This document shows positions 1 through 7,101 of a stretch of DNA of 64,000 nt, piece after piece. The first letter of the stretch is position 1. Each line of letters starts with the position of its first letter. The position numbers were made by a program, and so were the translations under genes. Under the pieces are notes generated by a model. It was not told the origin of the DNA, made no database searches, and saw nothing but the letters and a program-made list of their open reading frames with translations. The DNA is taken from positions 124,001 to 188,000 of the forward strand of contig NZ_QLLR01000006.1 in the NCBI RefSeq assembly GCF_003259615.1, written 5' to 3'. The stretch comes from Pedobacter cryoconitis (GTDB lineage Bacteria > Bacteroidota > Bacteroidia > Sphingobacteriales > Sphingobacteriaceae).

Positions 1-11
1 CTTTACCAAAC

Positions 12-92
12 TTAATAATTAAATTCTAAACATCACTAATACTTTTTATTTTTTTTAATAAGTCTTAGCAATGTTTAGAATTTAATTATTAA
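12..92. repeat. 22-bp perfect inverted repeat downstream of the DUF421 gene
   Basis: The arms at 12-33 and 71-92 are exact reverse complements, separated by 37 AT-rich bases with a long T run. The repeat begins 37 bases beyond the stop codon of the DUF421 gene, so it may work as a terminator for that gene. The long loop is unusual for a terminator, and a small mobile-element end or an operator of a gene left of the window is possible. No gene is seen in 1-128. Confidence 0.6.
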
Positions 93-128
93 CCATATTA
101 TAGACAGGCTATTTTCTCATCGAATAAT

Positions 129-620
129 TTATTCTTTTTTGATAATACTAATTTCACCTGTTCTTTCTAAACGTGCTTCATTAATCGCGTTCAGATCGTT
201 CAGGTTACCATTTATCCGGACGCTTTCCATCAGATCACCTTTAGACATTAAACTTTTATCCAGATTTTTCTGCTCTATTTTTCCGTGTTTATACAATATT
301 CTTTCAGATCCTTTGATCAGCAGGTCAACCCATTTATGATGCAAGCTTGCCCAGGCTAGCACACGGTGTGTCATCACCAGTACAAAACCAGCGGTAACGG
401 TAGGCAGGAAAGCAGATGCTCCGACTACAACCCTGCTTAGTAACGCACCGATTGTGATGACAATGATATTATCAAAAGCAGTCTTTTTACTAAAAGTACG
501 GGTACCGGAAATTCTGATAAAAATCAGGGTTATCGCATACAATACAAGTGCGCGGCATCCCATATTTAATGCGTTAAGGTCTTTACCCTCACCGAATATC
601 CTGAGCATGATGTCCATCAT
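129..620 (-). CDS. DUF421 (YetF-like) membrane protein
   Basis: A 163-residue inner-membrane protein. Three hydrophobic segments fill roughly residues 20-90, and the signature stretch RISGTRTFSKKTAFDN near residues 37-52 is typical of the DUF421/YetF family. The soluble C-terminal half (about 95-163) is the small mixed domain found in this family. The biochemical role of DUF421 proteins is not established; some Bacillus members affect spore or envelope properties. It stands alone, with a 22-bp inverted repeat downstream and a short acidic gene upstream on the same strand. Start: two adjacent Met codons; the first is taken but the second is equally possible. Confidence 0.85.
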   Translation of the reverse strand: MMDIMLRIFGEGKDLNALNMGCRALVLYAITLIFIRISGTRTFSKKTAFDNIIVITIGALLSRVVVGASAFLPTVTAGFVLVMTHRVLAWASLHHKWVDLLIKGSERILYKHGKIEQKNLDKSLMSKGDLMESVRINGNLNDLNAINEARLERTGEISIIKKE

Positions 621-658
621 ATATTGATTATGTTTATCAGACAGGTTGATTATATCTG

Positions 659-949
659 TCAGATATGTTCATCGTGGTATAAATCAATTTCACGGCCTGC
701 ACGCTCCACAAGATATTCAGTAAGCGTTATATCTTCATCATCATCCCCGGTTGGATCTGGTTCATACATGGGCAGATCTCCGGCCACGACATCTGCTGGC
801 GGAACTTGTTCCCAATTGTGCCCGTCAAAATAAATGGCTCCCAATATCCCTCCATAATAAATTACTTTGAAATACCCTTTGTCGTCGGGCAGAATGGTTA
901 AGGTGATTTCCTTATTACTGTGTTCGATTTTAATATTAAATGGTTCCAT
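659..949 (-). CDS. Small acidic conserved hypothetical protein
   Basis: A 96-residue soluble protein that I do not recognise. It has no signal peptide or membrane segment. The first half looks beta-rich (alternating hydrophobic residues around IKIEHSNKEITLTILPD), and the second half is very acidic, with the run DPTGDDDEDITL at about residues 66-77. It lies 38 bases upstream of the DUF421 gene on the same strand and 67 bases downstream of the next hypothetical gene, so the three could be co-transcribed. The plausible composition and clear start support a real gene; function unknown. Confidence 0.6.
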   Translation of the reverse strand: MEPFNIKIEHSNKEITLTILPDDKGYFKVIYYGGILGAIYFDGHNWEQVPPADVVAGDLPMYEPDPTGDDDEDITLTEYLVERAGREIDLYHDEHI

Positions 950-1016
950 ATGCTGATTGCTACCCTTTTGTGGGTGAAAGGTTTAAACATCAGCTTATTT
1001 AAAATGTTTTTGAATT

Positions 1017-2123
1017 CTACGGAAGATCTTTTTTAAATTGTTCAAATAGCTCAGGGTTCAGGAATTTAAAGTTCTTTTTTAAATCAGCTTGCTCATCATC
1101 GGCGGCTACGATTACAAAATCGCTTGTTTTATTCAGCTTAAATTTATTAAGGCCTGCTTTGAGTTTAAGTGTCACGTTTAAGATTGCTTTTTTAGCCGCC
1201 GCATATTTTTGCTTCATTTCTGTTTCCTGATTATAGAAGTCAAAAAAGTTCTCCGTTTCCTGATCCATACTGACTTCAATATTATATTTATAGTCTGCGG
1301 GGTTCCAGATGATCCATTTAGCATTTTTTCCTTCCGTTTGCAATTGTTCCTTTTCGGCTTTAGTGCCATAAGCAATAGCTGGCGGAAAAAAATCAGTATT
1401 CCCATAGTGAATATACAAACAGAATAATTCTTCTTGTATAGGGTTCTCGTGGATGTTTCGCTGAAGTACGGCGAATAATCTTTCTTCAGCCATAGCAGTA
1501 AGCTGTGTGAAGCTTATTGATTTATCGGGTTTCTGGTAAATGACCCGCTCCTGGTTTTCGGTAATGGTTTCCAGCAGGCCAAACTGATCATATTTGTATT
1601 GGTGATCTCTATTGGTTTCAAAATTATCAAATTCCAGGTGACATTTCTTTTCGATCAGCTTTTGATGGCTGTCATAATGATAGTCTGCATGATCACATAT
1701 ACATTGACTATCAGCAACAGTGATATGTTTGATAAGCTGGCCTTGCTCTTCATAGAATTCCGAAATACTTTCTATTTCCTGATCATCGTAAGAAAATCTA
1801 TAACAGGTTATGGTATTCTGGGTCCTGATAAAAAACGTCTCATAAAAATATTGCTCAAAGCTGGTATATTGTCTTACAACAATGATTTCCCCCGCCTCAT
1901 TTAAGCCATAATGATGGTGATTTGCTTTTTTTGCAGGCGCTGCTTTGAGTTTACGCCCTTTTGACCAGTTATTACTTTCATAGTGAAAAGGTTCAGGGTT
2001 ATATAAATCGCTTGTTGCCCAAAACCAAACTGCAACCTGATTTTCGGTTTCGCTTTTTAACTGCTCAAAGTCCGCTTTTGTAAAGTGCTCAATTTTTCTT
2101 TTAAGATCAGCTATTTCTTTCAT
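1017..2123 (-). CDS. Hypothetical protein, 368 residues
   Basis: Not recognised. The protein is soluble, charged and rich in aromatic residues, with no signal peptide and no membrane segment. Residues about 110-200 contain tyrosine-rich hairpin-like stretches (for example HQYKYDQFGLLETIT) that recall YD-type repeats, which here would be intracellular. The C-terminal third is Lys-rich and helical. It is separated from the divergent amylase gene by 216 bases containing two CG-centred palindromes, which could control either gene. Function is not inferred. Confidence 0.65.
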   Translation of the reverse strand: MKEIADLKRKIEHFTKADFEQLKSETENQVAVWFWATSDLYNPEPFHYESNNWSKGRKLKAAPAKKANHHHYGLNEAGEIIVVRQYTSFEQYFYETFFIRTQNTITCYRFSYDDQEIESISEFYEEQGQLIKHITVADSQCICDHADYHYDSHQKLIEKKCHLEFDNFETNRDHQYKYDQFGLLETITENQERVIYQKPDKSISFTQLTAMAEERLFAVLQRNIHENPIQEELFCLYIHYGNTDFFPPAIAYGTKAEKEQLQTEGKNAKWIIWNPADYKYNIEVSMDQETENFFDFYNQETEMKQKYAAAKKAILNVTLKLKAGLNKFKLNKTSDFVIVAADDEQADLKKNFKFLNPELFEQFKKDLP

Positions 2124-2211
2124 TATAGAATATTCTTACAGTAACGAATTATCAATGACCGCTAAGATAGTTGAATAGCTTTCTTACCCAGCTATTTATT
2201 AAACTTAAATC

Positions 2212-2223
2212 AACAACGTTGTT
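2212..2223. promoter_or_regulatory. CG-centred 12-bp palindrome (possible LacI-type operator)
   Basis: AACAACGTTGTT is a perfect palindrome with an AACGTT core, 48 bases (centre to centre) from a second palindrome with the same core. It lies in the divergent region upstream of the alpha-amylase gene. Central CG dyads are characteristic of LacI/GalR-family operators; that a LacI protein binds here is inference. Confidence 0.45.
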
Positions 2224-2247
2224 CATATTAAATAAATAATTGTATTT

Positions 2248-2302
2248 TTATTCCAGTTCGGGAACGTTCCCGAACTGGAATAACCTATTGATAGATAGGT
2301 TA
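2248..2302. promoter_or_regulatory. 36-bp perfect palindrome plus adjacent 8-bp inverted repeat
   Basis: Bases 2248-2283 form a perfect 36-bp palindrome whose centre is GGGAACGTTCCC. Directly beside it, 2281-2288 and 2295-2302 form a further inverted repeat (TAACCTAT / ATAGGTTA). Both sit between 38 and 92 bases upstream of the amylase start codon. No gene ends here, so a terminator role is unlikely; a sugar-responsive operator is the simplest reading. Confidence 0.6.
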
Positions 2303-2339
2303 CGGGCAAAACATTAAACCAAATAAATAACCAAATAGT

Positions 2340-3743
2340 ATGAACAAAAAAACATCTTGCCTACTCGGGAAGACTGTCCTTTTTATGGGCTTTTTTCTCT
2401 CCTTTACTGCGTGCAAAAAATCAATAACCACCGACCCTGTACCAGCAAAACAATTTAAACAGATTCAAGTAGACGCGGCTACCGGTTCCGGCAGTGACGT
2501 GATGATGCAGGCATTTTACTGGGACGTTCCTCAGGGCGGCTGGTGGAATGTATTAAATGATAAGATCCCGGCCTGGAAAGCAGCGGGAATTGGGGCAATA
2601 TGGCTCCCTCCTGCTACTAAAGCACAAGGTGGCGCGACAAGTATGGGTTATGATCCATATGATTATTTCGATTTCGGCAGTTACAATCAAATGGGTACCA
2701 AACCTACAAGGTTTGGTGACTCAACCAGTCTTGGGAAATTGATAACCACAGCGCACAATAATAGTATAAAAGTATATGCTGACATTGTTCTCAATCATTG
2801 CAGCGGGGGAACTTTAGAGGCCAATCCTTATACCAGTACCAGTACTTATACGAAGTTCACTCCACTATCCGGTAAATTCCAGCGTACTTACAGTGATTTT
2901 CACCCAAATGATATAGAAGCTGCTGATGAAGGTGCTTTTGCCGGTTTCCCTGATCTTTGCCACAAAAAGGCAAATGTGTCTAATTGGATCTATAATGCTT
3001 CTTATAGCATGTCCAAATTCTACAAAAACAGCCTTCACTTTGATGGATTTCGTTTTGATTATGTCAAAGGATATGGTGCCTGGGTAGTTAAAAACTTTGT
3101 CAACAGCGTTGGTGGCCCTGCTGCTGTATTTGCTGTTGGTGAGGAATGGGATGGAAATGCGGCAAACTTACAGAATTGGGTAGATGCGACTGAGCAGACC
3201 TCTTCGGCTTTTGATTTTGCTTGTTTTTATGCGATGCACAGTGCTTTTGACACCAATGATCTGACTCGTCTTAATGATGATATGTTATTAAAAAGAAATG
3301 CAGCGAAGGCAGTTACTTTCGTGAGTAACCATGATACTGATATTACCACGAATAAGTACTCTGCTTATGCTTATATCATGACTCATGAAGGTTACCCTTG
3401 CGTTTTCTATAAGGATTATGAGAATTTGCTGGACAAAAACAGGATGAATAACCTGATCTGGATTCATAAAAATCTGGCTGGAGGAACAACGACAAATCTA
3501 TATTCAGCTACCGATCAATATATTGACAGAAGAAACGGATATGGTACACTTCCTGGGTTAGTTGTTTATTTTAATGGTAGTGATAACTGGCAGCAACAGT
3601 GGGTAAGTACTAACTGGGGTGGCAAAAAAATAAAGGAATATACCGGGGCATCGGGTTGGGAACCAACTGTAGCTGCTGACGGCAGGGTTCTGATCCAGGC
3701 CCCGCCACACGCGTATTCGATCTGGTCTGTTACTGGTATATAA
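2340..3743 (+). CDS. GH13 alpha-amylase, secreted lipoprotein
   Basis: An extracytoplasmic endo-acting alpha-1,4-glucan hydrolase. The N-terminus is a lipoprotein signal with the lipidated Cys at residue 25 (SFTAC), followed by Lys-Lys. All four GH13 regions are present: region I DIVLNH (148-153), region II GFRFD with nucleophile Asp240, region III with acid/base Glu268 in VGEEWD, and region IV SNHD with Asp332. The opening of the mature part (MQAFYWDVP, then SMGYDPYDYFDFG) is typical of GH13_5-like bacterial amylases, and the 467-residue length fits a catalytic barrel plus a short C-domain without a binding module. It is monocistronic, with CG-centred palindromes upstream suggesting control by a LacI-type regulator and a hairpin downstream. 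It presumably feeds starch oligomers to a Sus-type system encoded elsewhere. Confidence 0.93.
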   Translation: MNKKTSCLLGKTVLFMGFFLSFTACKKSITTDPVPAKQFKQIQVDAATGSGSDVMMQAFYWDVPQGGWWNVLNDKIPAWKAAGIGAIWLPPATKAQGGATSMGYDPYDYFDFGSYNQMGTKPTRFGDSTSLGKLITTAHNNSIKVYADIVLNHCSGGTLEANPYTSTSTYTKFTPLSGKFQRTYSDFHPNDIEAADEGAFAGFPDLCHKKANVSNWIYNASYSMSKFYKNSLHFDGFRFDYVKGYGAWVVKNFVNSVGGPAAVFAVGEEWDGNAANLQNWVDATEQTSSAFDFACFYAMHSAFDTNDLTRLNDDMLLKRNAAKAVTFVSNHDTDITTNKYSAYAYIMTHEGYPCVFYKDYENLLDKNRMNNLIWIHKNLAGGTTTNLYSATDQYIDRRNGYGTLPGLVVYFNGSDNWQQQWVSTNWGGKKIKEYTGASGWEPTVAADGRVLIQAPPHAYSIWSVTGI

Positions 3744-3755
3744 AATTATAATTTA

Positions 3756-3802
3756 TTATCAGGAGGCTGAGGTGATTTGGTAGTTGCTTCAGCTCCTGAT
3801 AA
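3756..3802 (+). terminator. Hairpin downstream of the amylase gene
   Basis: The arms TTATCAGGAG-g-CTGA and TCAGCTCCTGATAA pair over 14 bases with one bulged G; the loop is 18 bases. It begins 13 bases after the amylase stop. There is no clear T tract, so termination efficiency is uncertain. Confidence 0.55.
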
Positions 3803-3820
3803 CTTATCTATATTAAATAA

Positions 3821-3862
3821 ACCTGATCTTCATTTAAACATACCTGACCCCCATTTAAACAC
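3821..3862. repeat. Two tandem copies of a 21-bp unit
   Basis: 3821-3841 and 3842-3862 are 21-base units differing at a few positions (shared cores ACCTGA and CATTTAAACA). A weaker third copy may follow. They form the leader just upstream of the next lipoprotein gene. Confidence 0.5.
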
Positions 3863-3882
3863 ACCCATCCTCATCAATTCCT

Positions 3883-4917
3883 ATGAAAAAAATCATTCCT
3901 TTAATCCTGCTCACTTTACTTTTTGCCTGTAAAAATCATTCCGAAACTAAAAGGATCAAAGGTGATTTGAATTATTCACCTATGAGTATGCAATCTGAGT
4001 TAATAGCGGCCGCATTCAGCCTGACTGGCACTATCAAAACACAGGAATTGCAGGCAGATATTGAACTCAGCAATCCGGGCAACAGCGATTTAACCATTAG
4101 CGAAATTGAAATAGCCACAGGAGAAGGACTCCGTTCTTTACCTAAAACCGGAAGCACCGGACCAATTGTCCTGAAACCCGGAGAAAACAAAGCCCTTTCG
4201 TTAAAATTTCAACCTTTAAATGAACTTAGAGAATATCAGCTTACAGGAAGGAATGGATACTTTAAGTCCCTTTACAATCTTGTAATTAATTACAGCGCGA
4301 AAGAAGATAAGTCTGCAGTAGTTAAAGATGATGGCGGATTCAAGGCTTATAGTAGTTCTCCAACATTATTGAGCATGACAACAACTTTAGCACCAGCTGA
4401 CTATAAAGCATATCTCGAAAAATATCAAATTAAGACTACCAGTTATTCATTGGATACAAAGTCCGGTTTCACCAAAAAACAGATTGCTTATTTGAAAGGT
4501 ATAAAACAGGTCAAACAGCCTCCGTTTGTTTATGTAAGTGATCAGGAAATTGCACTTTCAGGTGTAAATTTCAGGTTAAGAAGTTATCAGGAGCGGGATA
4601 CGCTAAATGCAGAAATATTTATAGTGAACCATTCCAGCTTTCCTGTAAAAATAAATAAAGACAAGCTGGACATCAGGTATCCCGGAGAATCTTCTTCAGT
4701 TCATTTGAAGGATGTAGTAACGGTAGAAAAGATCTCAGGATCAAAACAAGATCTCTATACAATAGAAAAAGGCGACCGTATTTTAATCCGTCTTAAAAAG
4801 CCATTTAAAACCACAGCAGAAAAGGTCGTATTATCATTTAATAAAGCATTTGCATTCGATGACCAGGTTCCTTTATTTAAAAATAACATTGAATTGATAA
4901 AAGTAGATTTACCGTAA
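3883..4917 (+). CDS. Hypothetical lipoprotein with an Ig-like (DUF1573-type) region
   Basis: A 344-residue exported protein. The signal peptide ends at a lipobox with Cys16 (LLFAC), followed by Lys. Residues about 45-125 read like a beta-sandwich of the DUF1573/ASH kind: a run 'NPGNSDLTISEIEI' followed by 'LKPGENKALSLKFQP', the usual pattern of strands describing an offset from a standard. The remainder is beta-rich and unassigned, with a second possible sandwich around 215-340. It has no enzymatic motif. It follows the amylase by 139 bases but is separated by a hairpin, so it is probably its own unit. Function unknown; the domain call is tentative. Confidence 0.7.
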   Translation: MKKIIPLILLTLLFACKNHSETKRIKGDLNYSPMSMQSELIAAAFSLTGTIKTQELQADIELSNPGNSDLTISEIEIATGEGLRSLPKTGSTGPIVLKPGENKALSLKFQPLNELREYQLTGRNGYFKSLYNLVINYSAKEDKSAVVKDDGGFKAYSSSPTLLSMTTTLAPADYKAYLEKYQIKTTSYSLDTKSGFTKKQIAYLKGIKQVKQPPFVYVSDQEIALSGVNFRLRSYQERDTLNAEIFIVNHSSFPVKINKDKLDIRYPGESSSVHLKDVVTVEKISGSKQDLYTIEKGDRILIRLKKPFKTTAEKVVLSFNKAFAFDDQVPLFKNNIELIKVDLP

Positions 4918-5012
4918 GAAATACAGGTTTATCATTTCACCAGCTGAAATTTAACATATAATCACCTGATATTTATCTTCATATTATCACAGGGTATTAT
5001 TCTGAACAAGAC

Positions 5013-5582
5013 TTAGGTTTTCTTCAATTGTTTTAATGCCCTGTTTAAACTTCGGATAGTAATGCCAAGGTAAGCAGCCATATCATCCCTGCTCAGCTCG
5101 ATTTCTTCTTCTTTTTGAAGCTGAAGTAATTTAGAAAGACCGTGTTCTAAAGAATATAATTGCTGAAAAGAAGCTCTGCTGCTTGTATTCAGGAGACGAT
5201 CGGATAATTCCTGCAGCAGTATTTTATTCATTTCAAGATTTTTATCTACTAAGGACATAAAAAAAGAGGCGGATAAACAATAAGCCTTAACAGCAATAAT
5301 CGCTTCCACAGTACAAAGACATGTACTGTTTTTCAGTGCTTCTATTTCACCAATAATTTGTCCTTTACCCAAAAATTCAAACAAGTAATCTTTGTCGTTT
5401 TCTTCAGTCAGGTAACATTTTGCAATTCCCTCGCTGAGAATAAACACTTTACCGATCTTAATATCCTGTTCGAGTAATCTTTCCCCTTTATTAAAAGACC
5501 TCAGAATAATGTCTTCTTTTCTTTCCTGACTTGTATAAAGACGTTCAGTGAAGGCTAATAAATCGGCATTGGTTCTTAACAT
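5013..5582 (-). CDS. Crp/Fnr-family transcriptional regulator
   Basis: A regulator with an N-terminal cyclic-nucleotide-binding-like beta-roll (about residues 25-115, including the glycine-rich strand turns GKVFILSEGIAKCYL and LGKGQIIGEIEAL) and a C-terminal winged helix (about 150-190, 'SRDDMAAYLGITIRSLNRALKQL'). The usual arginine of the cAMP phosphate-binding cassette is not evident, so the ligand may differ or be absent. I chose the ATG at 5582 (MLRTNAD); a TTG 18 bases further upstream is also in frame. It is divergent from the HAD/acetyltransferase operon, and a 12-bp palindrome lies 13-24 bases upstream of its start, suggesting autoregulation and control of the divergent operon. Confidence 0.88.
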   Translation of the reverse strand: MLRTNADLLAFTERLYTSQERKEDIILRSFNKGERLLEQDIKIGKVFILSEGIAKCYLTEENDKDYLFEFLGKGQIIGEIEALKNSTCLCTVEAIIAVKAYCLSASFFMSLVDKNLEMNKILLQELSDRLLNTSSRASFQQLYSLEHGLSKLLQLQKEEEIELSRDDMAAYLGITIRSLNRALKQLKKT

Positions 5583-5594
5583 ATAAATGGTTCG

Positions 5595-5606
5595 GGACAA
5601 TTGTCC
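5595..5606. promoter_or_regulatory. 12-bp palindrome between the Crp gene and the HAD operon
   Basis: GGACAATTGTCC is a perfect palindrome. Its centre lies about 41 bases upstream of the predicted start of the rightward transcript (from the -7 box at 5629-5636), the classical position for a class II Crp/Fnr activator site. Binding by the adjacent regulator is inference. Confidence 0.5.
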
Positions 5607-5628
5607 TTTTTAGGGAATTAAAGTGTTT

Positions 5629-5656
5629 TACTTTTGCAGCTATTCAAACAAAAGTA
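5629..5656. promoter_or_regulatory. Face-to-face -7 boxes of two divergent promoters
   Basis: TACTTTTG at 5629-5636 on the plus strand and its exact reverse complement at 5649-5656 both match the Bacteroidota -7 consensus TAnnTTTG. They form an 8-bp inverted repeat with a 12-base spacer, just before the HAD start codon. The left box would serve the HAD operon and the right box the Crp gene. No convincing -33 TTG is at the ideal spacing for either. Confidence 0.5.
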
Positions 5657-6355
5657 ATGATCAAAAATCAAATTCAGGTAATCGCTTTCGATGCAGACGA
5701 CACACTTTGGGTCAACGAGCCATACTTTCAGGAAGCTGAGCTTGCATTTTGCCAGTTGCTGGAAGCGTATTTGCCAGCTCCTGATGTTTCCCGGGAATTA
5801 TATAAAACTGAGATGAAAAACCTTGCGCTTTATGGATATGGAGTTAAAGGTTTTATGCTTTGCATGATAGAAACCTTAAGCCGCATATCAAATGATAAAG
5901 CAAGTATAGTACTGGTTAATCAGGTTATTGAACTTGGGCAGGCACTTTTACAACAACCTATCAATTTACTGGATGGCGTAGAAGAAGTTTTAAAACAGCT
6001 TAAAAGTGACTTCAGACTAGTTGTTGCGACTAAAGGTGACCTTTTAGATCAGGAAAGAAAACTTAAGAACTCAGGGTTGCAGTCTTATTTTCATCATATT
6101 GAAATTATGAGCGATAAGCTGACCGGAGACTATCAAAAACTGCTGAAGCATCTGGATTGTAAGCCGGAACACTTCTTAATGCTCGGTAATTCTATCAAAT
6201 CAGATATACTTCCTGTTTTGGAATTGGGTGGTTATGCGGCCCATATCCCCTATCATATCACTTGGGCACATGAACAGCTGGAAGATAGTTTAGAACATCC
6301 AAATTTTATGCCCCTCAACACGATGACTGAAATTATTAACATCTTAAAAAACTAA
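5657..6355 (+). CDS. HAD-superfamily hydrolase
   Basis: A 232-residue cytosolic phosphatase-type hydrolase. HAD motif I is DADDTLW with catalytic Asp12 and Asp14; motif II Thr sits in VVATKGD; the motif III Lys is in the SDKLTGDYQK region; motif IV is MLGNSIKSD, where an acidic pair is spaced by a Ser. The helical cap occupies about residues 20-100 (HAD subfamily IA). The substrate cannot be read from sequence. Its stop codon overlaps the next ATG by one base (TAATG), so the acetyltransferase-like gene is translationally coupled to it. Transcription probably starts at the -7 box 5629-5636. Confidence 0.88.
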   Translation: MIKNQIQVIAFDADDTLWVNEPYFQEAELAFCQLLEAYLPAPDVSRELYKTEMKNLALYGYGVKGFMLCMIETLSRISNDKASIVLVNQVIELGQALLQQPINLLDGVEEVLKQLKSDFRLVVATKGDLLDQERKLKNSGLQSYFHHIEIMSDKLTGDYQKLLKHLDCKPEHFLMLGNSIKSDILPVLELGGYAAHIPYHITWAHEQLEDSLEHPNFMPLNTMTEIINILKN

Positions 6356-6981
6356 TGGAAAAAGAACTGGATATAGCAAATTGGAAAAGAAAAGAACATT
6401 TCCATTTTTTTAGAAAATTTGAAGAGCCCTTCTTTGGGGTAACAGTAAAAATTGATTGTACGAAAGCTTATGATTATGCAAAACAATCAGGAAAATCATT
6501 TTTCCTCTATTATTTATATCAATCTCTAAAAGCTGCCAATACTATTGAAGAATTTAAATATAGAATTAAGGGTGAAAAGGTAATGGTTTATGACCAGGTA
6601 AATGCTTCTGCCACGATTGGCCGTCCTGATGAAACGTTTGGATTCTCTTATATCGAATTTAAGGAAGATTTTGAGGGTTTTTATGGGCCTGCACAACAAG
6701 AAGCCGATCGGGTTTCAAAAGGCAGCGGCCTTTTTCCCGAAGTCTTCAGTGAAAATGTTATTCATTATTCCGCTCTTCCCTGGCTGGACTTTTCTGCTTT
6801 GTCGCATGCGAGATCTTTTTCAATGGAAGATAGCTCACCTAAGATCTCTTTCAGTAAATTAACAACTACAAAAACCAGCAAGACAATGAATGTTTCCATC
6901 CATGTTAATCACGCGTTAATGGATGGTTACCATGTAGGGAAGTTTGTCGAAAAATTTCAGGAATTAATGAATAGTTATTAG
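6355..6981 (+). CDS. Chloramphenicol-acetyltransferase-like acyltransferase
   Basis: A 208-residue protein of the CAT fold. The C-terminal motif HALMDGYHVG contains the catalytic His186 and the structural Asp190-Gly of the HxxxDG signature, and the length matches CAT monomers (about 210-220), which act as trimers using acetyl-CoA. The N-terminal part (DIANWKRKEHFHFFRKFEEPFF) also matches CAT. Whether it inactivates chloramphenicol or acylates another small molecule is unknown; a chromosomal copy coupled to a HAD hydrolase and next to a Crp-type regulator argues for a metabolic or detoxification role rather than an acquired resistance cassette. No flanking mobile element is visible. Confidence 0.85.
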   Translation: MEKELDIANWKRKEHFHFFRKFEEPFFGVTVKIDCTKAYDYAKQSGKSFFLYYLYQSLKAANTIEEFKYRIKGEKVMVYDQVNASATIGRPDETFGFSYIEFKEDFEGFYGPAQQEADRVSKGSGLFPEVFSENVIHYSALPWLDFSALSHARSFSMEDSSPKISFSKLTTTKTSKTMNVSIHVNHALMDGYHVGKFVEKFQELMNSY

Positions 6982-7014
6982 CTCTTGAAATTATCTTGTT
7001 CAAGGTATCATTTA

Positions 7015-7063
7015 AATGTTTGGATTAAATACTACTAAAACAGTAGTATTTAATCCAAACATT
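7015..7063. repeat. 22-bp perfect inverted repeat with 5-base loop
   Basis: The arms 7015-7036 and 7042-7063 pair perfectly; the inner part reads ACTACT-AAAAC-AGTAGT. It lies 33 bases after the acetyltransferase stop and ends one base before a -7 box (7065-7072), so its right arm occupies the -33 region of the SusC promoter. It can be a terminator of the upstream operon, an operator, or both. No T tract follows. Confidence 0.7.
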
Positions 7064-7064
7064 G

Positions 7065-7072
7065 TATATTTG
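7065..7072 (+). promoter_or_regulatory. -7 box for the SusC/SusD operon
   Basis: TATATTTG matches TAnnTTTG exactly. The -33 position is filled by the right arm of the inverted repeat and has no TTG, which suggests dependence on a bound regulator. The implied leader of the SusC messenger is about 260 bases and carries short reading frames. Confidence 0.55.
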
Positions 7073-7101
7073 TCCCATTATACACAAATGCCAATTACAA
7101 A

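Noticed and set aside
1599..1904. 101-codon frame opposite the 368-residue hypothetical gene
   Set aside because: No signal, no family, and the opposite strand has the better start and length.
6355..6981. Acquired antibiotic-resistance cassette around the CAT-like gene
   Set aside because: No transposase, integrase, attachment site or composition shift nearby; coupled to a HAD gene.
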